From positions 60,894 to 124,893 of the forward strand of contig JAIEQC010000008.1 of assembly GCA_019748055.1 (NCBI GenBank): DNA of 64,000 nt. The letters are read 5' to 3'. The translations under genes were made by a program, and so were the position numbers. The DNA comes from Caulobacteraceae bacterium. Its GTDB lineage: Bacteria; Pseudomonadota; Alphaproteobacteria; Caulobacterales; Caulobacteraceae. The notes beneath the pieces were generated by a model. It did no database searches, had not been told where the DNA came from, and was given only the letters and a program-made list of their open reading frames with translations. Below, one piece after another: positions 35,390-45,865 of this stretch. How positions within the stretch are numbered: position 1 is the stretch's first letter; each line of letters opens with the position of its first letter.

Positions 35390-35841
35390 GCGGCGCGACC
35401 ATACCGCCGCACCGCCTCGGCCTCGAAACAGCCGATCAGCTTGCCGACGGCGCGTTCGAAATTGGCATGAAGCATGGCGTCCAGCACTCGGGACTTGAAG
35501 GCGAAGTCGATCATGAACTCGATGCGTGTGCCCCGCGGGTCAGGAAGGAACTCCCATCGGTTCTTCAGGTGTTTGAAGGGCCCGCTCAGCAGCCCTACCT
35601 CGACCATGTGACGGTTTCGATCATGCCGCACCCAGGTGGCGAACCGCTCCTTCAGGAAGCTGAACCCCACCTGCGCCTCGGCGTCGATCAGACCGACGCC
35701 CGGTGCCTCTTCCCGCGCGTTCCAGGTCCGCATCGAGGTGACCCACGGCACGAAGTCCGGATAGGCGCGCACGTCGGCGACCAGCGCCGCCAGTTGCTCT
35801 GGCGTGTGGGGAAGGATGCGGGTGACGCGATGGACGGCCAA
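35386..35841 (-). CDS. RatA/Coq10-like START-domain protein
   Basis: 151 aa. It starts HRVTRILPHTPEQLAALVADVRAYPDFVPWV, and has FEFMIDFAFKSRVLDAML-like C-terminal strands and helix, the layout of the polyketide cyclase/START proteins related to yeast Coq10 and E. coli RatA. In alphaproteobacteria it sits beside lipA and probably binds ubiquinone or a related lipid; the toxin name is historical. It starts 7 bp after lipA. Confidence 0.88.
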   Translation of the reverse strand: MAVHRVTRILPHTPEQLAALVADVRAYPDFVPWVTSMRTWNAREEAPGVGLIDAEAQVGFSFLKERFATWVRHDRNRHMVEVGLLSGPFKHLKNRWEFLPDPRGTRIEFMIDFAFKSRVLDAMLHANFERAVGKLIGCFEAEAVRRYGRAA

Positions 35842-35848
35842 GCGGCGC

Positions 35849-36811
35849 TCAGCGGCCGGTCTGAGCCAAGCGTGCCGCCTTCAGCCGCGCGAAGTCGTCG
35901 CCCGCGTGGTGCGACGAGCGGGTCAGCGGCGAGGACGACACCATCAGGAAGCCCTTGGCGCGCGCGATGGCCTCATAGGCCTTGAACTCTTCCGGCGTAA
36001 CGAAGCGCTCGATGGCGGCGTGTTTGCGGGTCGGCTGGAGGTACTGGCCGATGGTGATGAAGTCGACGCCGGCCGAGCGCATGTCGTCCATGACCTGCAT
36101 GACCTCCTCCTTGGTCTCGCCCAGGCCGACCATGATGCCGGACTTGGTGAACTGGTTGGGGTCGCGCTCCTTGACCATCTGCAGCAGGCGCAGGGAGTGG
36201 AAGTAGCGGGCGCCGGGGCGGATCTTCAGATAGAGCCGCGGCACGGTTTCCAGGTTGTGATTGAAGACGTCGGGTTTGGCGTCGATCATCACCTCGGCCG
36301 CGCCGTCCTTCCTCAGGAAGTCGGGCGTCAGGATCTCGATGGTGGTGGCCGGGGCCTGGCGGCGGATCTCGCGCACCACTTCGGCGAAGTGGGCGGCGCC
36401 GCCGTCATGCACGTCGTCGCGGTCGACCGAGGTGATGACGACGTGGTTCAGACCCAGCTGCGCCACGGCCAGACCGACCTTGGCGGGCTCTTCGGGGTCC
36501 AGCGGCTGGGGCAGGCCCGTCTTGACGTTGCAGAAGGAGCAGGCCCGCGTGCAGGTGTCGCCCATGATCATCAGTGTGGCGTGCTTCTGGCTCCAGCATT
36601 CGCCGATGTTGGGGCAGGCCGCCTCCTCGCAGACGGTGTGAAGGCCCTTGTCCTTCACGATGGCCTTTGTGGCGTTGTACTGGCCCGAGCCGGGCGCCTT
36701 GACCCTCAGCCACTCGGGCTTGCGCAGCACCGCCGTCTCGGGCCGGTTGGCCTTCTCCGGATGCCGCAGTTCGGCCGGCGACTTCGTCAGGCTGTCGATC
36801 AGGGTGACCAT
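35849..36811 (-). CDS. lipA: Lipoyl synthase
   Basis: 320 aa from the ATG at 36811. It inserts sulfur into octanoyl groups on lipoyl domains, such as those of PdhB and PdhC in this window. The auxiliary cluster is [12 protein letters not shown], the radical-SAM cluster CTRACSFC, and the C-terminal RSSHHAG motif supplies the serine ligand. An in-frame start 26 codons upstream is unlikely. It leads the operon with RatA-like, LhgO-like and two GNAT genes. Confidence 0.97.
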   Translation of the reverse strand: MVTLIDSLTKSPAELRHPEKANRPETAVLRKPEWLRVKAPGSGQYNATKAIVKDKGLHTVCEEAACPNIGECWSQKHATLMIMGDTCTRACSFCNVKTGLPQPLDPEEPAKVGLAVAQLGLNHVVITSVDRDDVHDGGAAHFAEVVREIRRQAPATTIEILTPDFLRKDGAAEVMIDAKPDVFNHNLETVPRLYLKIRPGARYFHSLRLLQMVKERDPNQFTKSGIMVGLGETKEEVMQVMDDMRSAGVDFITIGQYLQPTRKHAAIERFVTPEEFKAYEAIARAKGFLMVSSSPLTRSSHHAGDDFARLKAARLAQTGR

Positions 36812-36960
36812 GGAACCGGCTATGTCGTCCCTGCGCGACGCCAAGGCAAGCCCGACGGGAACCTCACGCAATGTCACGCATCTTTTCAAGCAGGTGACCC
36901 GGCCCTAGTTTGCGCCGCGTAAACCAGACCGGCGGACCGCGCCGGCGGGAGGATGTTCGC

Positions 36961-38514
36961 TTGCGCCTGCCCCTTGACGCCAAGTCCGAAGAGACGGTCT
37001 TCGACGCCTTGATCGCGGCCCGCGACCGCTTCGGCGACAAGGAGATCCTGGAGGACCAGGACCGCAAGCCGCTGACCTACACCGGCCTGATCCGCGCCGC
37101 CTTCGTGCTGGGTCGTAAGATCGCGGCGATGACGGAGCCGGGCGAGCGGGTCGGCGTCCTGCTGCCGTCTTCGGCCGGCGTCGTGGTCACATATTACGGC
37201 CTGCATGCACATGGCCGGGTCCCCGTGATGATCAACTTCACGTCGGGCGAGCGAAACATAAATGCGGCGATCCAGGCGGCCGGCGTGAAGAAGGTGCTTT
37301 GTGCCAAACGCTTCGTCGATCAGGCCAAGCTGGATGACCTGATGGCCGAGATCGCCACCGTCGCCGAGGTTGTCTGGCTGGACGACGTGCGAAAGACGAT
37401 CGGCCTTCCCGACAAGGTCTACGGCCTGATGGCCGGCATGATGCCCAAGCGGTTCCGTGTGAAGACCGACCCGTCTTCCCCCGGCGTGATCCTCTTCACT
37501 TCCGGCAGCTTCGGCGCGCCAAAGGGCGTCTTCCTCAGCCAGTGGAACCTCGTCGCCAACTGCCGCCAAGTGGCTCAGCACATCGCGCTGGATCCCGACT
37601 GGGTGGTGTTCAACCCCCTGCCCACCTTCCACTGCTTCGGCCTTACGGGAGGTGTGCTTCTGCCGATGCTGTGCGGGCTGAAGGCCTTCCAGTATCCCTC
37701 GCCCTTGCACGCCAAGCAGATCGTGGAGCTGCTGCCGCAGGTGAAGGCGTCGATCCTGTTCGCCACCGACACCTTCCTGAACCAGTGGGCCCGCGTGGCG
37801 GCGCCGGACGACTTCTCGACGCTGCAGTTCGTCGTTGCGGGCGCCGAGAAGGTGAAGGACGAGACCTATCACCTGTACAACACCAAGTTCCGCGGGCTGA
37901 AGCTGCTGGAGGGCTACGGCGCCACCGAGGCCGCGCCGGTCGTGGCGGTGAACCACCCCGACCGCAATCGCCCAGGGACCGTCGGCCAGATGCTGCCCGG
38001 CATGGAGTGGCGGCTGGATCCCGTCGACGGCATCGACGAGGGCGGACGCCTGTTCTTGCGCGGGCCGAACGTCATGAAGGGCTATCTGTCGCCCGACGAC
38101 CCGGACAAGGTCGATCCCCTGCCCGGCGGCTGGCACGACACCGGCGACATCGTCGACATCGACAAGGACGGCTACGTTTCGATCCTCGGGCGGGCCAAGC
38201 GCTTCGCCAAGATCGGCGGCGAAATGGTCAGCCTGACGGCGGTCGAGGGGCTGGCCGGCGCCGTATGGCCGGAGAATCGCCACGCCGTGGTTTCGGTGCC
38301 TGACGCGCGCAAGGGTGAGAAGCTGGTGCTCGTGACCGACCGGACCGATGCGGACGTGGCCCGGATGGCGGAATGGGCCCGTGAGCATGGCGCGCCCGAG
38401 TTGGCGGTGCCGAAGAAGATCGTTCGCGTGGTCGAAGTCCCGGTGCTGGGCACAGGCAAGACCGATTACGTCTCCATCCAGCGGATGGTCGAGGACGACC
38501 GGGCGGCCGCTTGA
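36961..38514 (+). CDS. AMP-dependent acyl-CoA/acyl-ACP ligase
   Basis: 517 aa. I choose the TTG at 36961 because GGGAGGA lies 7 bp upstream; a TTG at 36910 is also in frame. Adenylation motifs: VILFTSGSFGAPKGV (P-loop region, with Phe where Glu is usual), GYGATEAAPVVAVN, GWHDTGDIVDIDKDGYVSILGRAKRFAKIGGEMVSL. The C-terminal part and overall look are closest to the acyl-ACP synthetase half of Aas. It probably activates fatty acids for phospholipid recycling; plsY nearby fits. It is divergent from lipA. Confidence 0.85.
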   Translation: MRLPLDAKSEETVFDALIAARDRFGDKEILEDQDRKPLTYTGLIRAAFVLGRKIAAMTEPGERVGVLLPSSAGVVVTYYGLHAHGRVPVMINFTSGERNINAAIQAAGVKKVLCAKRFVDQAKLDDLMAEIATVAEVVWLDDVRKTIGLPDKVYGLMAGMMPKRFRVKTDPSSPGVILFTSGSFGAPKGVFLSQWNLVANCRQVAQHIALDPDWVVFNPLPTFHCFGLTGGVLLPMLCGLKAFQYPSPLHAKQIVELLPQVKASILFATDTFLNQWARVAAPDDFSTLQFVVAGAEKVKDETYHLYNTKFRGLKLLEGYGATEAAPVVAVNHPDRNRPGTVGQMLPGMEWRLDPVDGIDEGGRLFLRGPNVMKGYLSPDDPDKVDPLPGGWHDTGDIVDIDKDGYVSILGRAKRFAKIGGEMVSLTAVEGLAGAVWPENRHAVVSVPDARKGEKLVLVTDRTDADVARMAEWAREHGAPELAVPKKIVRVVEVPVLGTGKTDYVSIQRMVEDDRAAA

Positions 38515-38568
38515 ACTGAAACTGAGTGCGTTGCAGTCTCTCCGTCCGTCGACAAGGGAGAGTTCTGC

Positions 38569-38967
38569 ATGTTCGAGAGGTTTGCCGCTTTTCGCCCCCA
38601 ACTGCTCAGTTTGCTGCGCATCGTGTCGGGGCTCATGTTTCTGCAGCACGGGACGCAGAAGGTCTTCGGCTTCCCCGCACCGGCGCGCGGCCCCTTCGAC
38701 ATCGCCAGCCAGATGGGGATTGGCGGCGTTCTCGAACTGGTCGGAGGCGTCCTGCTGGTTCTGGGCCTGTTCACGCGTCCGGTCGCCTTCGTCATGTCCG
38801 GCATGATGGCGGTGGCCTATTTCCAGTTCCACGCCATGACCGGCGGACCGTTCCCGCTGGTGAACCAGGGCGAGCTGGCTGCGCTCTATTGCTGGGTATT
38901 CCTTTATCTGGTCGCCGCGGGGCCGGGGCCCTGGAGCCTCGACGAGGTGATGCGCAAACGAGCGTGA
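38569..38967 (+). CDS. DoxX family membrane protein
   Basis: 132 aa with four hydrophobic segments. SLLRIVSGLMFLQHGTQKVFGFP and GVLELVGGVLLVLGLFTRPVAF are diagnostic for DoxX. GGGAG lies ahead of the start. DoxX proteins are small inner-membrane proteins linked to quinone or redox metabolism in some species; the role here is unknown. It stands between the acyl ligase and plsY. Confidence 0.9.
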   Translation: MFERFAAFRPQLLSLLRIVSGLMFLQHGTQKVFGFPAPARGPFDIASQMGIGGVLELVGGVLLVLGLFTRPVAFVMSGMMAVAYFQFHAMTGGPFPLVNQGELAALYCWVFLYLVAAGPGPWSLDEVMRKRA

Positions 38968-39052
38968 TCACGGCTGCGTGGCGGGCGCCGACCTTGCCTG
39001 ATGGGGCCCGCCCCGCCATCGTGCGAATGAATTTTCGAGCGGAGCGACTCAC

Positions 39053-39700
39053 TTGCAGGATATGGCCGTCCCGGCCCTGACGACTCTCGGGCTGCTGGCG
39101 CTGGGCGGCTATCTGCTGGGCTCCATTCCCTTCGGCGTGCTGCTGACCCGCGCGGCCGGCGCTGGTGACGTCCGCAACATCGGCTCCGGAAACATCGGCG
39201 CGACCAACGTTCTGCGCACGGGCCGCAAGGATCTGGCCTTCGCCACCCTGATCCTCGACGCCGGCAAGGGCGCCGCCGCCCTGCTCGTCGCGCGCGCCCT
39301 GATCCCCGGAGATGCGGGACAGCTGGCGGGGGCCATCGCCGGCGGTGCGGCTTTCCTGGGGCACCTGTTCCCCGTCTGGCTGGGATTCAAGGGCGGCAAG
39401 GGGGTGGCGACCTTCTTCGGCCTGCTGATCGCCGCCTGGTGGCCGCTGGGGCTGCTGGCAGGGGCGACGTGGATCCTGATCGCCCTGGTATTCCGCATTT
39501 CGTCGCTGTCGGCGCTCGTGGCCTCGGCCGTCGCACCGGCTCTGTCGCTGGCCCCGCTACCGGCGCTGGACCTGCCGACCCCCGCGCCGATCACCGCCCT
39601 GGCGGCCTTGACTGCCCTGCTGATCTGGATCCGGCACGCCGCCAACATCGTTCGTCTGCTGACCGGGCGTGAGCCGCGTATCGGGGCCAAGGCGGCGTGA
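39053..39700 (+). CDS. plsY: Acyl-phosphate:glycerol-3-phosphate acyltransferase
   Basis: 215-aa multi-pass membrane enzyme for the first step of phospholipid synthesis. The three conserved loops are present: [33 protein letters not shown] and [12 protein letters not shown]. The start may be the TTG at 39053 (GGAG 8 bp upstream) or the ATG at 39062. The stop overlaps the GTG start of dprA. Confidence 0.95.
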   Translation: MQDMAVPALTTLGLLALGGYLLGSIPFGVLLTRAAGAGDVRNIGSGNIGATNVLRTGRKDLAFATLILDAGKGAAALLVARALIPGDAGQLAGAIAGGAAFLGHLFPVWLGFKGGKGVATFFGLLIAAWWPLGLLAGATWILIALVFRISSLSALVASAVAPALSLAPLPALDLPTPAPITALAALTALLIWIRHAANIVRLLTGREPRIGAKAA

Positions 39701-40770
39701 GCCTGTCGGACGGCGAGCGCTTCGCCCGCCTGCGCCTGTGTCGCACCGACCGCGTGGGGCCCGTCGCCTTCCGGCAACTGCTCCAGCGTTTCGGCTCGGC
39801 CGAGGTGGTGATTGAGGCCTGGCCTCGTCTGACCGCCCGGGCCGGCCGCGACTCACCGCTGTGCGATCCGGCGAAGGTCGAGGCTGAACTCGAGGCCGGG
39901 GCGGCGGTCGGAGCTAGGCTGATCATGCTCGGCGACCCCACGTTCCCGCCCGGTCTGGCGGCCGTCGATCCACCTCCACCCCTGCTGTGGGCCTTGGGCA
40001 ACCCCCGGCTGCTGATCGAGCGGCCCTGCATCGCCATCGTCGGGGCGCGCGTGGCCTCGGCCGGCGGGCTGCGGATCGCGCGCGGCCTGGCGGCGCAGCT
40101 GGGCGAGGCGGGATGGATCGTGGTCTCCGGTCTTGCGCGCGGCGTTGACGGCGCGGCCCACGAAGGGGCTCTGCCCACCGGCACGGTCGCGGTCCTGGGC
40201 GGCGGGGTCGACGACGTTTATCCGTCCGATCACCGAGACCTGCACCGCCAGGTGGCCGAACGCGGCTGCATCGTGTCCGAGCGCCCGCCCGGCGCGCGTG
40301 CCCAAGCCGCGGATTTCCCGCGCAGGAACCGGATCATCTCCGGCCTCTCCCGCGGGGTGATCGTGGTCGAGGCCGAGCTCCGTTCAGGCTCCCTGATCAC
40401 CGCGAGGCAGGCAGCCGACCAAGGACGGGAGGTGTTCGCCGTGCCCGGCTCGCCGCTGGATCCCCGCTCGCGCGGCACGAACGATCTGATCCGCAACGGC
40501 GCGGCCCTTTGCGAAGGGCTGGAGGACGTCGAACGCGCCTTCGCCTCGATCCGTACCTTGGCGGAACCCCTGGTCGATGCGCCGGACTACCAAGAGCCCG
40601 ACGACGCCCTGATCGAACAGGTCGCTGCCCTGCTCTCGCCGACCCCCACCCCCCGCGATGAGTTGGCACGCGCAGTGGCAGCCCCCAGCGGAGCGGTGGC
40701 GGCTGCGCTGCTGGAGCTGAGCCTGGTCGGACGCGCCAGCTTGTTGCCGGGCGGGCTGGTCAGTTCCTGA
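39697..40770 (+). CDS. dprA: DNA-processing protein DprA
   Basis: 357 aa. It has a SAM-like N-terminus, a Rossmann DprA domain ([79 protein letters not shown]) and a C-terminal winged helix (about 290-357). It loads RecA on incoming single-stranded DNA in transformation. Placement just upstream of topA is conserved in many bacteria. Confidence 0.95.
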   Translation: MSLSDGERFARLRLCRTDRVGPVAFRQLLQRFGSAEVVIEAWPRLTARAGRDSPLCDPAKVEAELEAGAAVGARLIMLGDPTFPPGLAAVDPPPPLLWALGNPRLLIERPCIAIVGARVASAGGLRIARGLAAQLGEAGWIVVSGLARGVDGAAHEGALPTGTVAVLGGGVDDVYPSDHRDLHRQVAERGCIVSERPPGARAQAADFPRRNRIISGLSRGVIVVEAELRSGSLITARQAADQGREVFAVPGSPLDPRSRGTNDLIRNGAALCEGLEDVERAFASIRTLAEPLVDAPDYQEPDDALIEQVAALLSPTPTPRDELARAVAAPSGAVAAALLELSLVGRASLLPGGLVSS

Positions 40771-40857
40771 GCCCGGCGACGGAGGGCGCCGTCACCGCCA
40801 TTTGACATGCGGCCCGACCCGAACCACGTTCCCGCCCCCTCCCGAGACCCGCACCGC

Positions 40858-43473
40858 ATGAACCTCGTCATCGTCGAGAGCCCCGCAAAGGCCAAGACCA
40901 TCAACGGCTACCTGGGCTCGGACTACACCGTCCTGGCGTCCTACGGCCATGTCCGCGACCTGCCGTCCAAGGACGGGTCGGTGAAGCCCGACGAGGACTT
41001 CGCCATGAGCTGGGAGGTCGACGCCAAGGCGTCCAAGCGCCTGTCGGAGATCGCCGAGGCGGCCAAGCGCGCCGACCGCGTCGTTCTGGCCACCGACCCC
41101 GACCGTGAGGGCGAGGCGATCAGCTGGCACGTGCTGGACGTCCTGACGAAGAAGAAGGCTTTGAAGGACAAGACCGTCCAGCGAGTCACGTTCAACGCCA
41201 TCACCAAGTCGGCCGTGCAGGCCGCCATGGCCGCGCCGCGCGAGCTCGACATGCAGCTGGTCGAGGCCTACCTGGCCCGCCGCGCGCTGGACTATCTGGT
41301 GGGCTTCACCCTGTCGCCTGTGCTGTGGCGCAAGCTGCCGGGCGCCCGCTCGGCCGGTCGGGTGCAGTCCGTCGCCCTGCGCATCGTCGTCGACCGCGAG
41401 ATGGAGATCGAACGGTTCAAGCCGCAGGAATACTGGTCGATCGAGGCCGACGTCACGGCCGACAGCCCGCCCTTCGTCGCCCGTCTGGTCAAGCACGCCG
41501 GCAAGCGGGTCCAGCGTCTGGACGTGAAGGACGAGGCCACGGCGAGCGCCGCGCGTGCCGCCATCCAGTCCGGCCGCTTCACCATCCGATCGATCGAAAA
41601 GAAGCCGGTCAGACGCAATCCCTCGCCGCCCTTCACCACCTCCACCCTGCAGCAGGAAGCGGCGCGCAAGCTGGGCTTCACCGCCCAGCGCGCCATGCAA
41701 GCCGCGCAGAAACTGTACGAGGGCGTCGATGGCACAGGCGGCCTGATCACCTACATGCGGACCGACGGCGTCCAGGTCAGCCCCGAAGGCATCGCCCAGG
41801 CGCGGGAGGTCATCAAGGACCGCTTCGGACCCGCGTACGTCCCCGCCGAGGCGCGTCACTACAAGACCAAGGCCAAGAACGCCCAGGAGGCGCACGAGGC
41901 CATCCGTCCGACGAACATCGCCCGGCATCCCGACAGCCTGCGCCTCGAGAGCGATCTCCAGCGCCTGTATGACCTGATCTGGAAGCGCATGGTCGCCAGC
42001 CAGATGGAGGCCGCACGGCTGGACCGCACGGTCGTGGAGGTCGAGAGCGACGACGGTCAGACGGGCCTGCGCGCCACCGGCCAGGTCGTGGCCTTCGACG
42101 GCTTCATGGCCGTGTACGAGGAAGGCCGCGACGAACGGCCGAAGGACGGCGGCGACGACGAGGACGACGACGGCGCCCGCCTGCCCGCGCTGAAGGAAGG
42201 CGCGACCGCCGCGGTTCAGCACGTGCGCGCGGACCAGCACTTCACCGAGCCGCCGCCCCGTTACTCCGAGGCGACCCTGGTCAAGAAGCTGGAGGAACTC
42301 GGGATCGGCCGACCCTCGACCTACGCCTCGATCCTGACCACCCTGCGCGACCGCGAGTACGTGCGCATGGACAAGAACCGCTTCTATCCGGAGGACAAGG
42401 GCCGCCTCGTCACCGCCTTCCTGGAGCAGTTCTTCGCAAAGTGGGTGGAGTACGATTTCACAGCCGCGCTGGAAACGCGGCTGGACGAGGTCTCGGCCGG
42501 CGATCTGGACTGGAAGGCGCTGCTTCGCGAGTTCTGGACCGACTTCCACGCCGCCACCCAGGCCGCGGGCGAACTGCGCACCACGGCCATCCTGGACGCG
42601 CTGAACGAGTCGCTGGGCCCGCACATCTTCCCGGATAAGGGCGACGGCTCCGACCCGCGCGAATGCCCCCTCTGCCATCAGGGCCAGCTGAGCCTGAAGA
42701 CCAGCCGATTCGGCGCCTTCATCGGCTGCTCGCGCTATCCGGACTGCAAGTTCACGCGGCCGGTGGCGTCTCCGGACGCGGCCGAGGGCTCCGCCGACGG
42801 CGGTGACCGCGAGCTGGGCGTCGATCCCGTCACCGGCCAGCCGGTGCATCTGAAGATCGGACGCTTCGGGCCTTACGTCGAAACCGCCGGCGACGGCGAC
42901 AAGCCGAAGCGGTCATCGCTGCCCAAGGGCTGGTCGCCGGCCGGCATGGATCTGGAGCGGGCGCTGCGCCTGCTGTCCCTGCCGCGCGAGGTGGGCGTGC
43001 ATCCGGAGGACGGCAAGCCGATCTCGGCGGGCCTGGGCCGCTACGGGCCCTTCATCCTGCACGCGGGGACCTATGCGAACGTCTCGGATATCGAAGAGGT
43101 TTTCGACATCGGCCTGAACCGCGCGGTCGCCCTGCTGGCCGAGAAGCGCGCCGGCGGCGCGCGCGGCCGCGGCGCGGCGACCACGCCGCTGAAGGACCTG
43201 GGCGCCCACCCGGAAACGGGGGAGCCGGTGCACGTCATGGCGGGCCGCTTCGGCCCCTATGTGAAGTCGGGCAAGGTCAACGCCACCCTGCCCAAGGGCA
43301 CGGCGCCCGAGGACATGACGCTGGAGGCCGCCCTGCCCCTGCTGGCCGCGCGCGCGGCGGCCGCGCCCAAGGGCAAGACCAAGGCCGCGCCGAAGAAGGC
43401 GGCGGCGAAGAAGGCTCCGGCGAAGAAACCCGCCGCGAAGAAAAAGGCGCCGGCGAAGAAAAAGGCGGACTGA
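40858..43473 (+). CDS. topA: DNA topoisomerase I
   Basis: 871 aa from the ATG at 40858 (MNLVIVESPAKAKTI). It has a Toprim domain (ATDPDREGEAISWH), the active-site Tyr in TYMRTDGVQVS, a zinc-ribbon (CPLCHQGQL, then CSRYPDC) and several topoisomerase C-terminal repeats (GRFGPYVE, GRYGPFIL, GRFGPYVK). The last 35 residues are a Lys/Ala/Pro tail of the histone H1 type. An acidic patch (GGDDEDDDGAR) lies near residue 435. Confidence 0.97.
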   Translation: MNLVIVESPAKAKTINGYLGSDYTVLASYGHVRDLPSKDGSVKPDEDFAMSWEVDAKASKRLSEIAEAAKRADRVVLATDPDREGEAISWHVLDVLTKKKALKDKTVQRVTFNAITKSAVQAAMAAPRELDMQLVEAYLARRALDYLVGFTLSPVLWRKLPGARSAGRVQSVALRIVVDREMEIERFKPQEYWSIEADVTADSPPFVARLVKHAGKRVQRLDVKDEATASAARAAIQSGRFTIRSIEKKPVRRNPSPPFTTSTLQQEAARKLGFTAQRAMQAAQKLYEGVDGTGGLITYMRTDGVQVSPEGIAQAREVIKDRFGPAYVPAEARHYKTKAKNAQEAHEAIRPTNIARHPDSLRLESDLQRLYDLIWKRMVASQMEAARLDRTVVEVESDDGQTGLRATGQVVAFDGFMAVYEEGRDERPKDGGDDEDDDGARLPALKEGATAAVQHVRADQHFTEPPPRYSEATLVKKLEELGIGRPSTYASILTTLRDREYVRMDKNRFYPEDKGRLVTAFLEQFFAKWVEYDFTAALETRLDEVSAGDLDWKALLREFWTDFHAATQAAGELRTTAILDALNESLGPHIFPDKGDGSDPRECPLCHQGQLSLKTSRFGAFIGCSRYPDCKFTRPVASPDAAEGSADGGDRELGVDPVTGQPVHLKIGRFGPYVETAGDGDKPKRSSLPKGWSPAGMDLERALRLLSLPREVGVHPEDGKPISAGLGRYGPFILHAGTYANVSDIEEVFDIGLNRAVALLAEKRAGGARGRGAATTPLKDLGAHPETGEPVHVMAGRFGPYVKSGKVNATLPKGTAPEDMTLEAALPLLAARAAAAPKGKTKAAPKKAAAKKAPAKKPAAKKKAPAKKKAD

Positions 43474-43476
43474 CGC

Positions 43477-43668
43477 CTACAGCGCCGCCGCGCGCTCGAT
43501 CCGCTCAGTCAGGTCGCCGTCCCACACCTCGGCGTGGGTGGCGGTGGGGCGCTCGACCAGAAGGTCGTGCGCCAGGCGCAGCGCCGAGGCGCGGTCGTCG
43601 GCGTCCAGGGGCATCATCAGCGGCGTGTCCTCGCCGACGTGCACGTAACAGAACCACTGCGTGGCCAT
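43477..43668 (-). CDS. Small hypothetical protein
   Basis: 63 aa behind an ideal AGGAGG site. MATQWFCYVHVGEDTPLMMPLDADDRASALRLAHDLLVERP suggests a compact alpha/beta protein. No family is recognised. It is convergent with topA (3 bp between stops). The following 157 bp (43669-43825) hold no gene and must contain the promoters of this gene and of ohr. Confidence 0.65.
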   Translation of the reverse strand: MATQWFCYVHVGEDTPLMMPLDADDRASALRLAHDLLVERPTATHAEVWDGDLTERIERAAAL

Positions 43669-43825
43669 GGGCCCTCCTTTGAGGCGTTCGCCTCACAGGG
43701 GGTGAAGCGGCCGTCCGCGGGCTTGACCCCGCCGACCGCACCCCCAAGTCTTAGCACACGAATTCGGGGTGCCCTAATGTACGCTGCCGGACGAAACGAA
43801 CACATTCCCTTGAAGGGTTGAAAAC

Positions 43826-44254
43826 ATGGACGTTCTCTACCGCGCCCACGCCACGGCCAGCGGCGGCGGCCGCGACGAGGGCCGCTCTCATACCGACGAC
43901 GGCAAGATCGACGTGCGTCTGTCGGTGCCGACCGAAATGGGCGGCAAAGGGGGCGAAGGCACCAATCCGGAACAGCTTTTCGCCACCGGCTATGCCGCCT
44001 GTTACCTCGGCGCCCTGCGTCTGGTCGCGGGCAAGGCCGGTACCCCCGTGGGGCCGGACACCAAGGTCAACGCCACCGTCGGCTTCGGCCCCAACACACG
44101 CGGCGAGGGCTATAATCTGGACATCGACCTGACCGTCGTCGACCACGGGCTGGACCCGGTCACCATCCATGAGCTGATCACCAAGGCGCATGCCGTCTGC
44201 CCCTATTCCAACGCAACGCGCGGCAACGTCGACGTGCGTCTCGGCGCCGCCTGA
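43826..44254 (+). CDS. ohr: Organic hydroperoxide resistance protein (Ohr/OsmC)
   Basis: 142-aa thiol peroxidase. The two redox cysteines are in FATGYAACYLGALRLVA and AHAVCPYSNATRGNVDV, the Ohr signature, and GGKGGEGTNPEQLFA supports it. It reduces organic hydroperoxides using lipoyl thiols, in line with the lipoate genes elsewhere in the window. No OhrR gene is adjacent. Confidence 0.95.
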   Translation: MDVLYRAHATASGGGRDEGRSHTDDGKIDVRLSVPTEMGGKGGEGTNPEQLFATGYAACYLGALRLVAGKAGTPVGPDTKVNATVGFGPNTRGEGYNLDIDLTVVDHGLDPVTIHELITKAHAVCPYSNATRGNVDVRLGAA

Positions 44255-44297
44255 TCCCCCGCTGGACCCTGGGGGCGTGGCTGACTAAGGGAGGCGC

Positions 44298-45302
44298 ATG
44301 ACCTCGCCGCTCGACGCCACGCCCGATCCCCTGTTGACGCTGGAACCGCATCGCAAGGTGACGGTCAGGGAGGCGTTCGGCGTCGACTCGGACATGAAGG
44401 TGCCCGCCTTCGACACGAAGGACAGCCACGTCCCGGAGATCGACGACGCCTACCGCTTCGACCCGCAGACGACGCTGAGCATCTGCGCCGGCTTCGCCTT
44501 CGACCGCCGCGTCATGGTCCAGGGCTATCACGGCACCGGCAAGTCGACGCACATCGAACAGGTGGCGGCGCGCCTGAACTGGCCGACCATCCGCATCAAC
44601 CTGGACAGCCACGTCAGCCGCATCGACCTGATCGGCAAGGACGCCATCGTCCTGAAGGACGGGAAACAGGTCACCGAGTTCCGCGAGGGGCTGCTGCCGT
44701 GGTCGCTGCAGCGCCCCGTCGCCCTGGTGTTCGACGAATACGACGCCGGTCGTCCGGACGTGATGTTCGTCATCCAGCGCGTGCTGGAGGCGTCGGGCCG
44801 GCTGACCCTGCTGGACCAGAACCGCGTGATCCGCCCCAACCCCTGGTTCCGCCTGTTCGCCACGTCCAACACCGTGGGCCTCGGCGACACCACGGGCCTG
44901 TATCACGGGGCCCAGCAGATCAATCAGGCCCAGCTGGACCGCTGGTCCATCGTCACCACGCTCAACTACCTCGACCACGATGTGGAGGCCGAGATCGTGG
45001 CCGCAAAGGTCCCCGCCTGGCAGGACGCCGAGGGCCGCCGCCGCATCGCCGCCATGGTCCGCGTCGCCGACATGACCCGTAACGCCTTCATGAACGGCGA
45101 CATCTCCACCGTCATGTCGCCCCGCACCGTCATCACCTGGGCCCAGAACGCCGAGATCTTCGGCGGGGACCTGGGCCTCAGCTTCCGCCTGACCTTCCTG
45201 AACAAGTGCGACGAGCTGGAACGGCCGACCATCGCGGAGTTCTATCAGCGGGCGTTTGGCGAAGACCTGCCCGAGGCGGCGACGCGGGTGAAGGTGGGTT
45301 AG
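44298..45302 (+). CDS. cobS: Cobaltochelatase subunit CobS (AAA+ ATPase)
   Basis: 334 aa. [17 protein letters not shown] (Walker A), [21 protein letters not shown] (Walker B) and [18 protein letters not shown] (sensor 1) match CobS of the aerobic cobaltochelatase CobNST. The N-terminus is also typical ([18 protein letters not shown]). The usual partner cobT does not follow; the next gene is a convergent acetyltransferase overlapping by 4 bp, and no other cobalamin gene is in the window. Confidence 0.93.
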   Translation: MTSPLDATPDPLLTLEPHRKVTVREAFGVDSDMKVPAFDTKDSHVPEIDDAYRFDPQTTLSICAGFAFDRRVMVQGYHGTGKSTHIEQVAARLNWPTIRINLDSHVSRIDLIGKDAIVLKDGKQVTEFREGLLPWSLQRPVALVFDEYDAGRPDVMFVIQRVLEASGRLTLLDQNRVIRPNPWFRLFATSNTVGLGDTTGLYHGAQQINQAQLDRWSIVTTLNYLDHDVEAEIVAAKVPAWQDAEGRRRIAAMVRVADMTRNAFMNGDISTVMSPRTVITWAQNAEIFGGDLGLSFRLTFLNKCDELERPTIAEFYQRAFGEDLPEAATRVKVG

Positions 45303-45865
45303 GCGAGCCCACCGCCCAGCCGGAGGCCCTCCCCCGTCGGCGGCGCGCCGTCGGGCGACAGGTCCAGTTGCACAAGGGTCACGTCCAGCCAGCGGTCGTG
45401 CTTCCAGCCGACCTGGCGATAGACGCCGGCCGTTTCGAACCCCAGCGACCGGTGCAGGGCGATGGAGGCGTCGCTGGTGGCCGACTGGCTGATGGCGGCG
45501 ATGATGTGGCGCAGGCCCTTGGCGCGCGCCGCCTCGATCAGGGCGGTCACCAGGGCGCGGGCCACGCCCCGGCCCCGCGCCGCCTCCTCCACATAGACCG
45601 AGACCTCGACGCCATAGCGATAGGCCGCGCGCGGACGGAAGGGCGACAGATAGGCGTAACCTGCGAAGGCGCCGTCGACCTCGGCGACCAGCCACGGCAG
45701 GTCCCTGTCACGCACGGCGTCGAAGCGCGCCGTCATCTCCGCGACGGACGGCGGCTCCAGTTCGAAGCTGGCCGTGCCGCCCGTCACCTCGCGCCCGTAC
45801 AGCGCCGCGACGGTGGCCATGTCGGCGGCCGTCGCGGGGCGTATGGTCGGGATCAGGCCCGCCAC
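45299..45865 (-). CDS. GNAT acetyltransferase, phosphinothricin acetyltransferase-like
   Basis: 188 aa. I choose the GTG at 45865, close after [64 protein letters not shown] and [26 protein letters not shown] are characteristic of the PAT/MnaT group (N-acetylation of phosphinothricin, Met sulfone and similar). It overlaps the 3' end of the oligopeptidase gene by 13 bp. Confidence 0.87.
   Translation of the reverse strand: MAGLIPTIRPATAADMATVAALYGREVTGGTASFELEPPSVAEMTARFDAVRDRDLPWLVAEVDGAFAGYAYLSPFRPRAAYRYGVEVSVYVEEAARGRGVARALVTALIEAARAKGLRHIIAAISQSATSDASIALHRSLGFETAGVYRQVGWKHDRWLDVTLVQLDLSPDGAPPTGEGLRLGGGLA

Noticed and set aside
35386..35841. RatA-like gene as a toxin-antitoxin module
   Set aside because: No antitoxin partner; the Coq10-type lipid-binding role fits the lipA neighbourhood better.
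36886..38832. 648-codon minus-strand frame over the acyl ligase
   Set aside because: Shadow frame; the plus-strand ligase has intact adenylation motifs and a good ribosome site.
40792..42849. 685-codon minus-strand frame over topA
   Set aside because: Antisense shadow of topA.
43343..43473. Lys/Ala-rich repeats at the topA 3' end as a DNA repeat element
   Set aside because: They encode a basic TopA tail in frame and show the low complexity expected from it.
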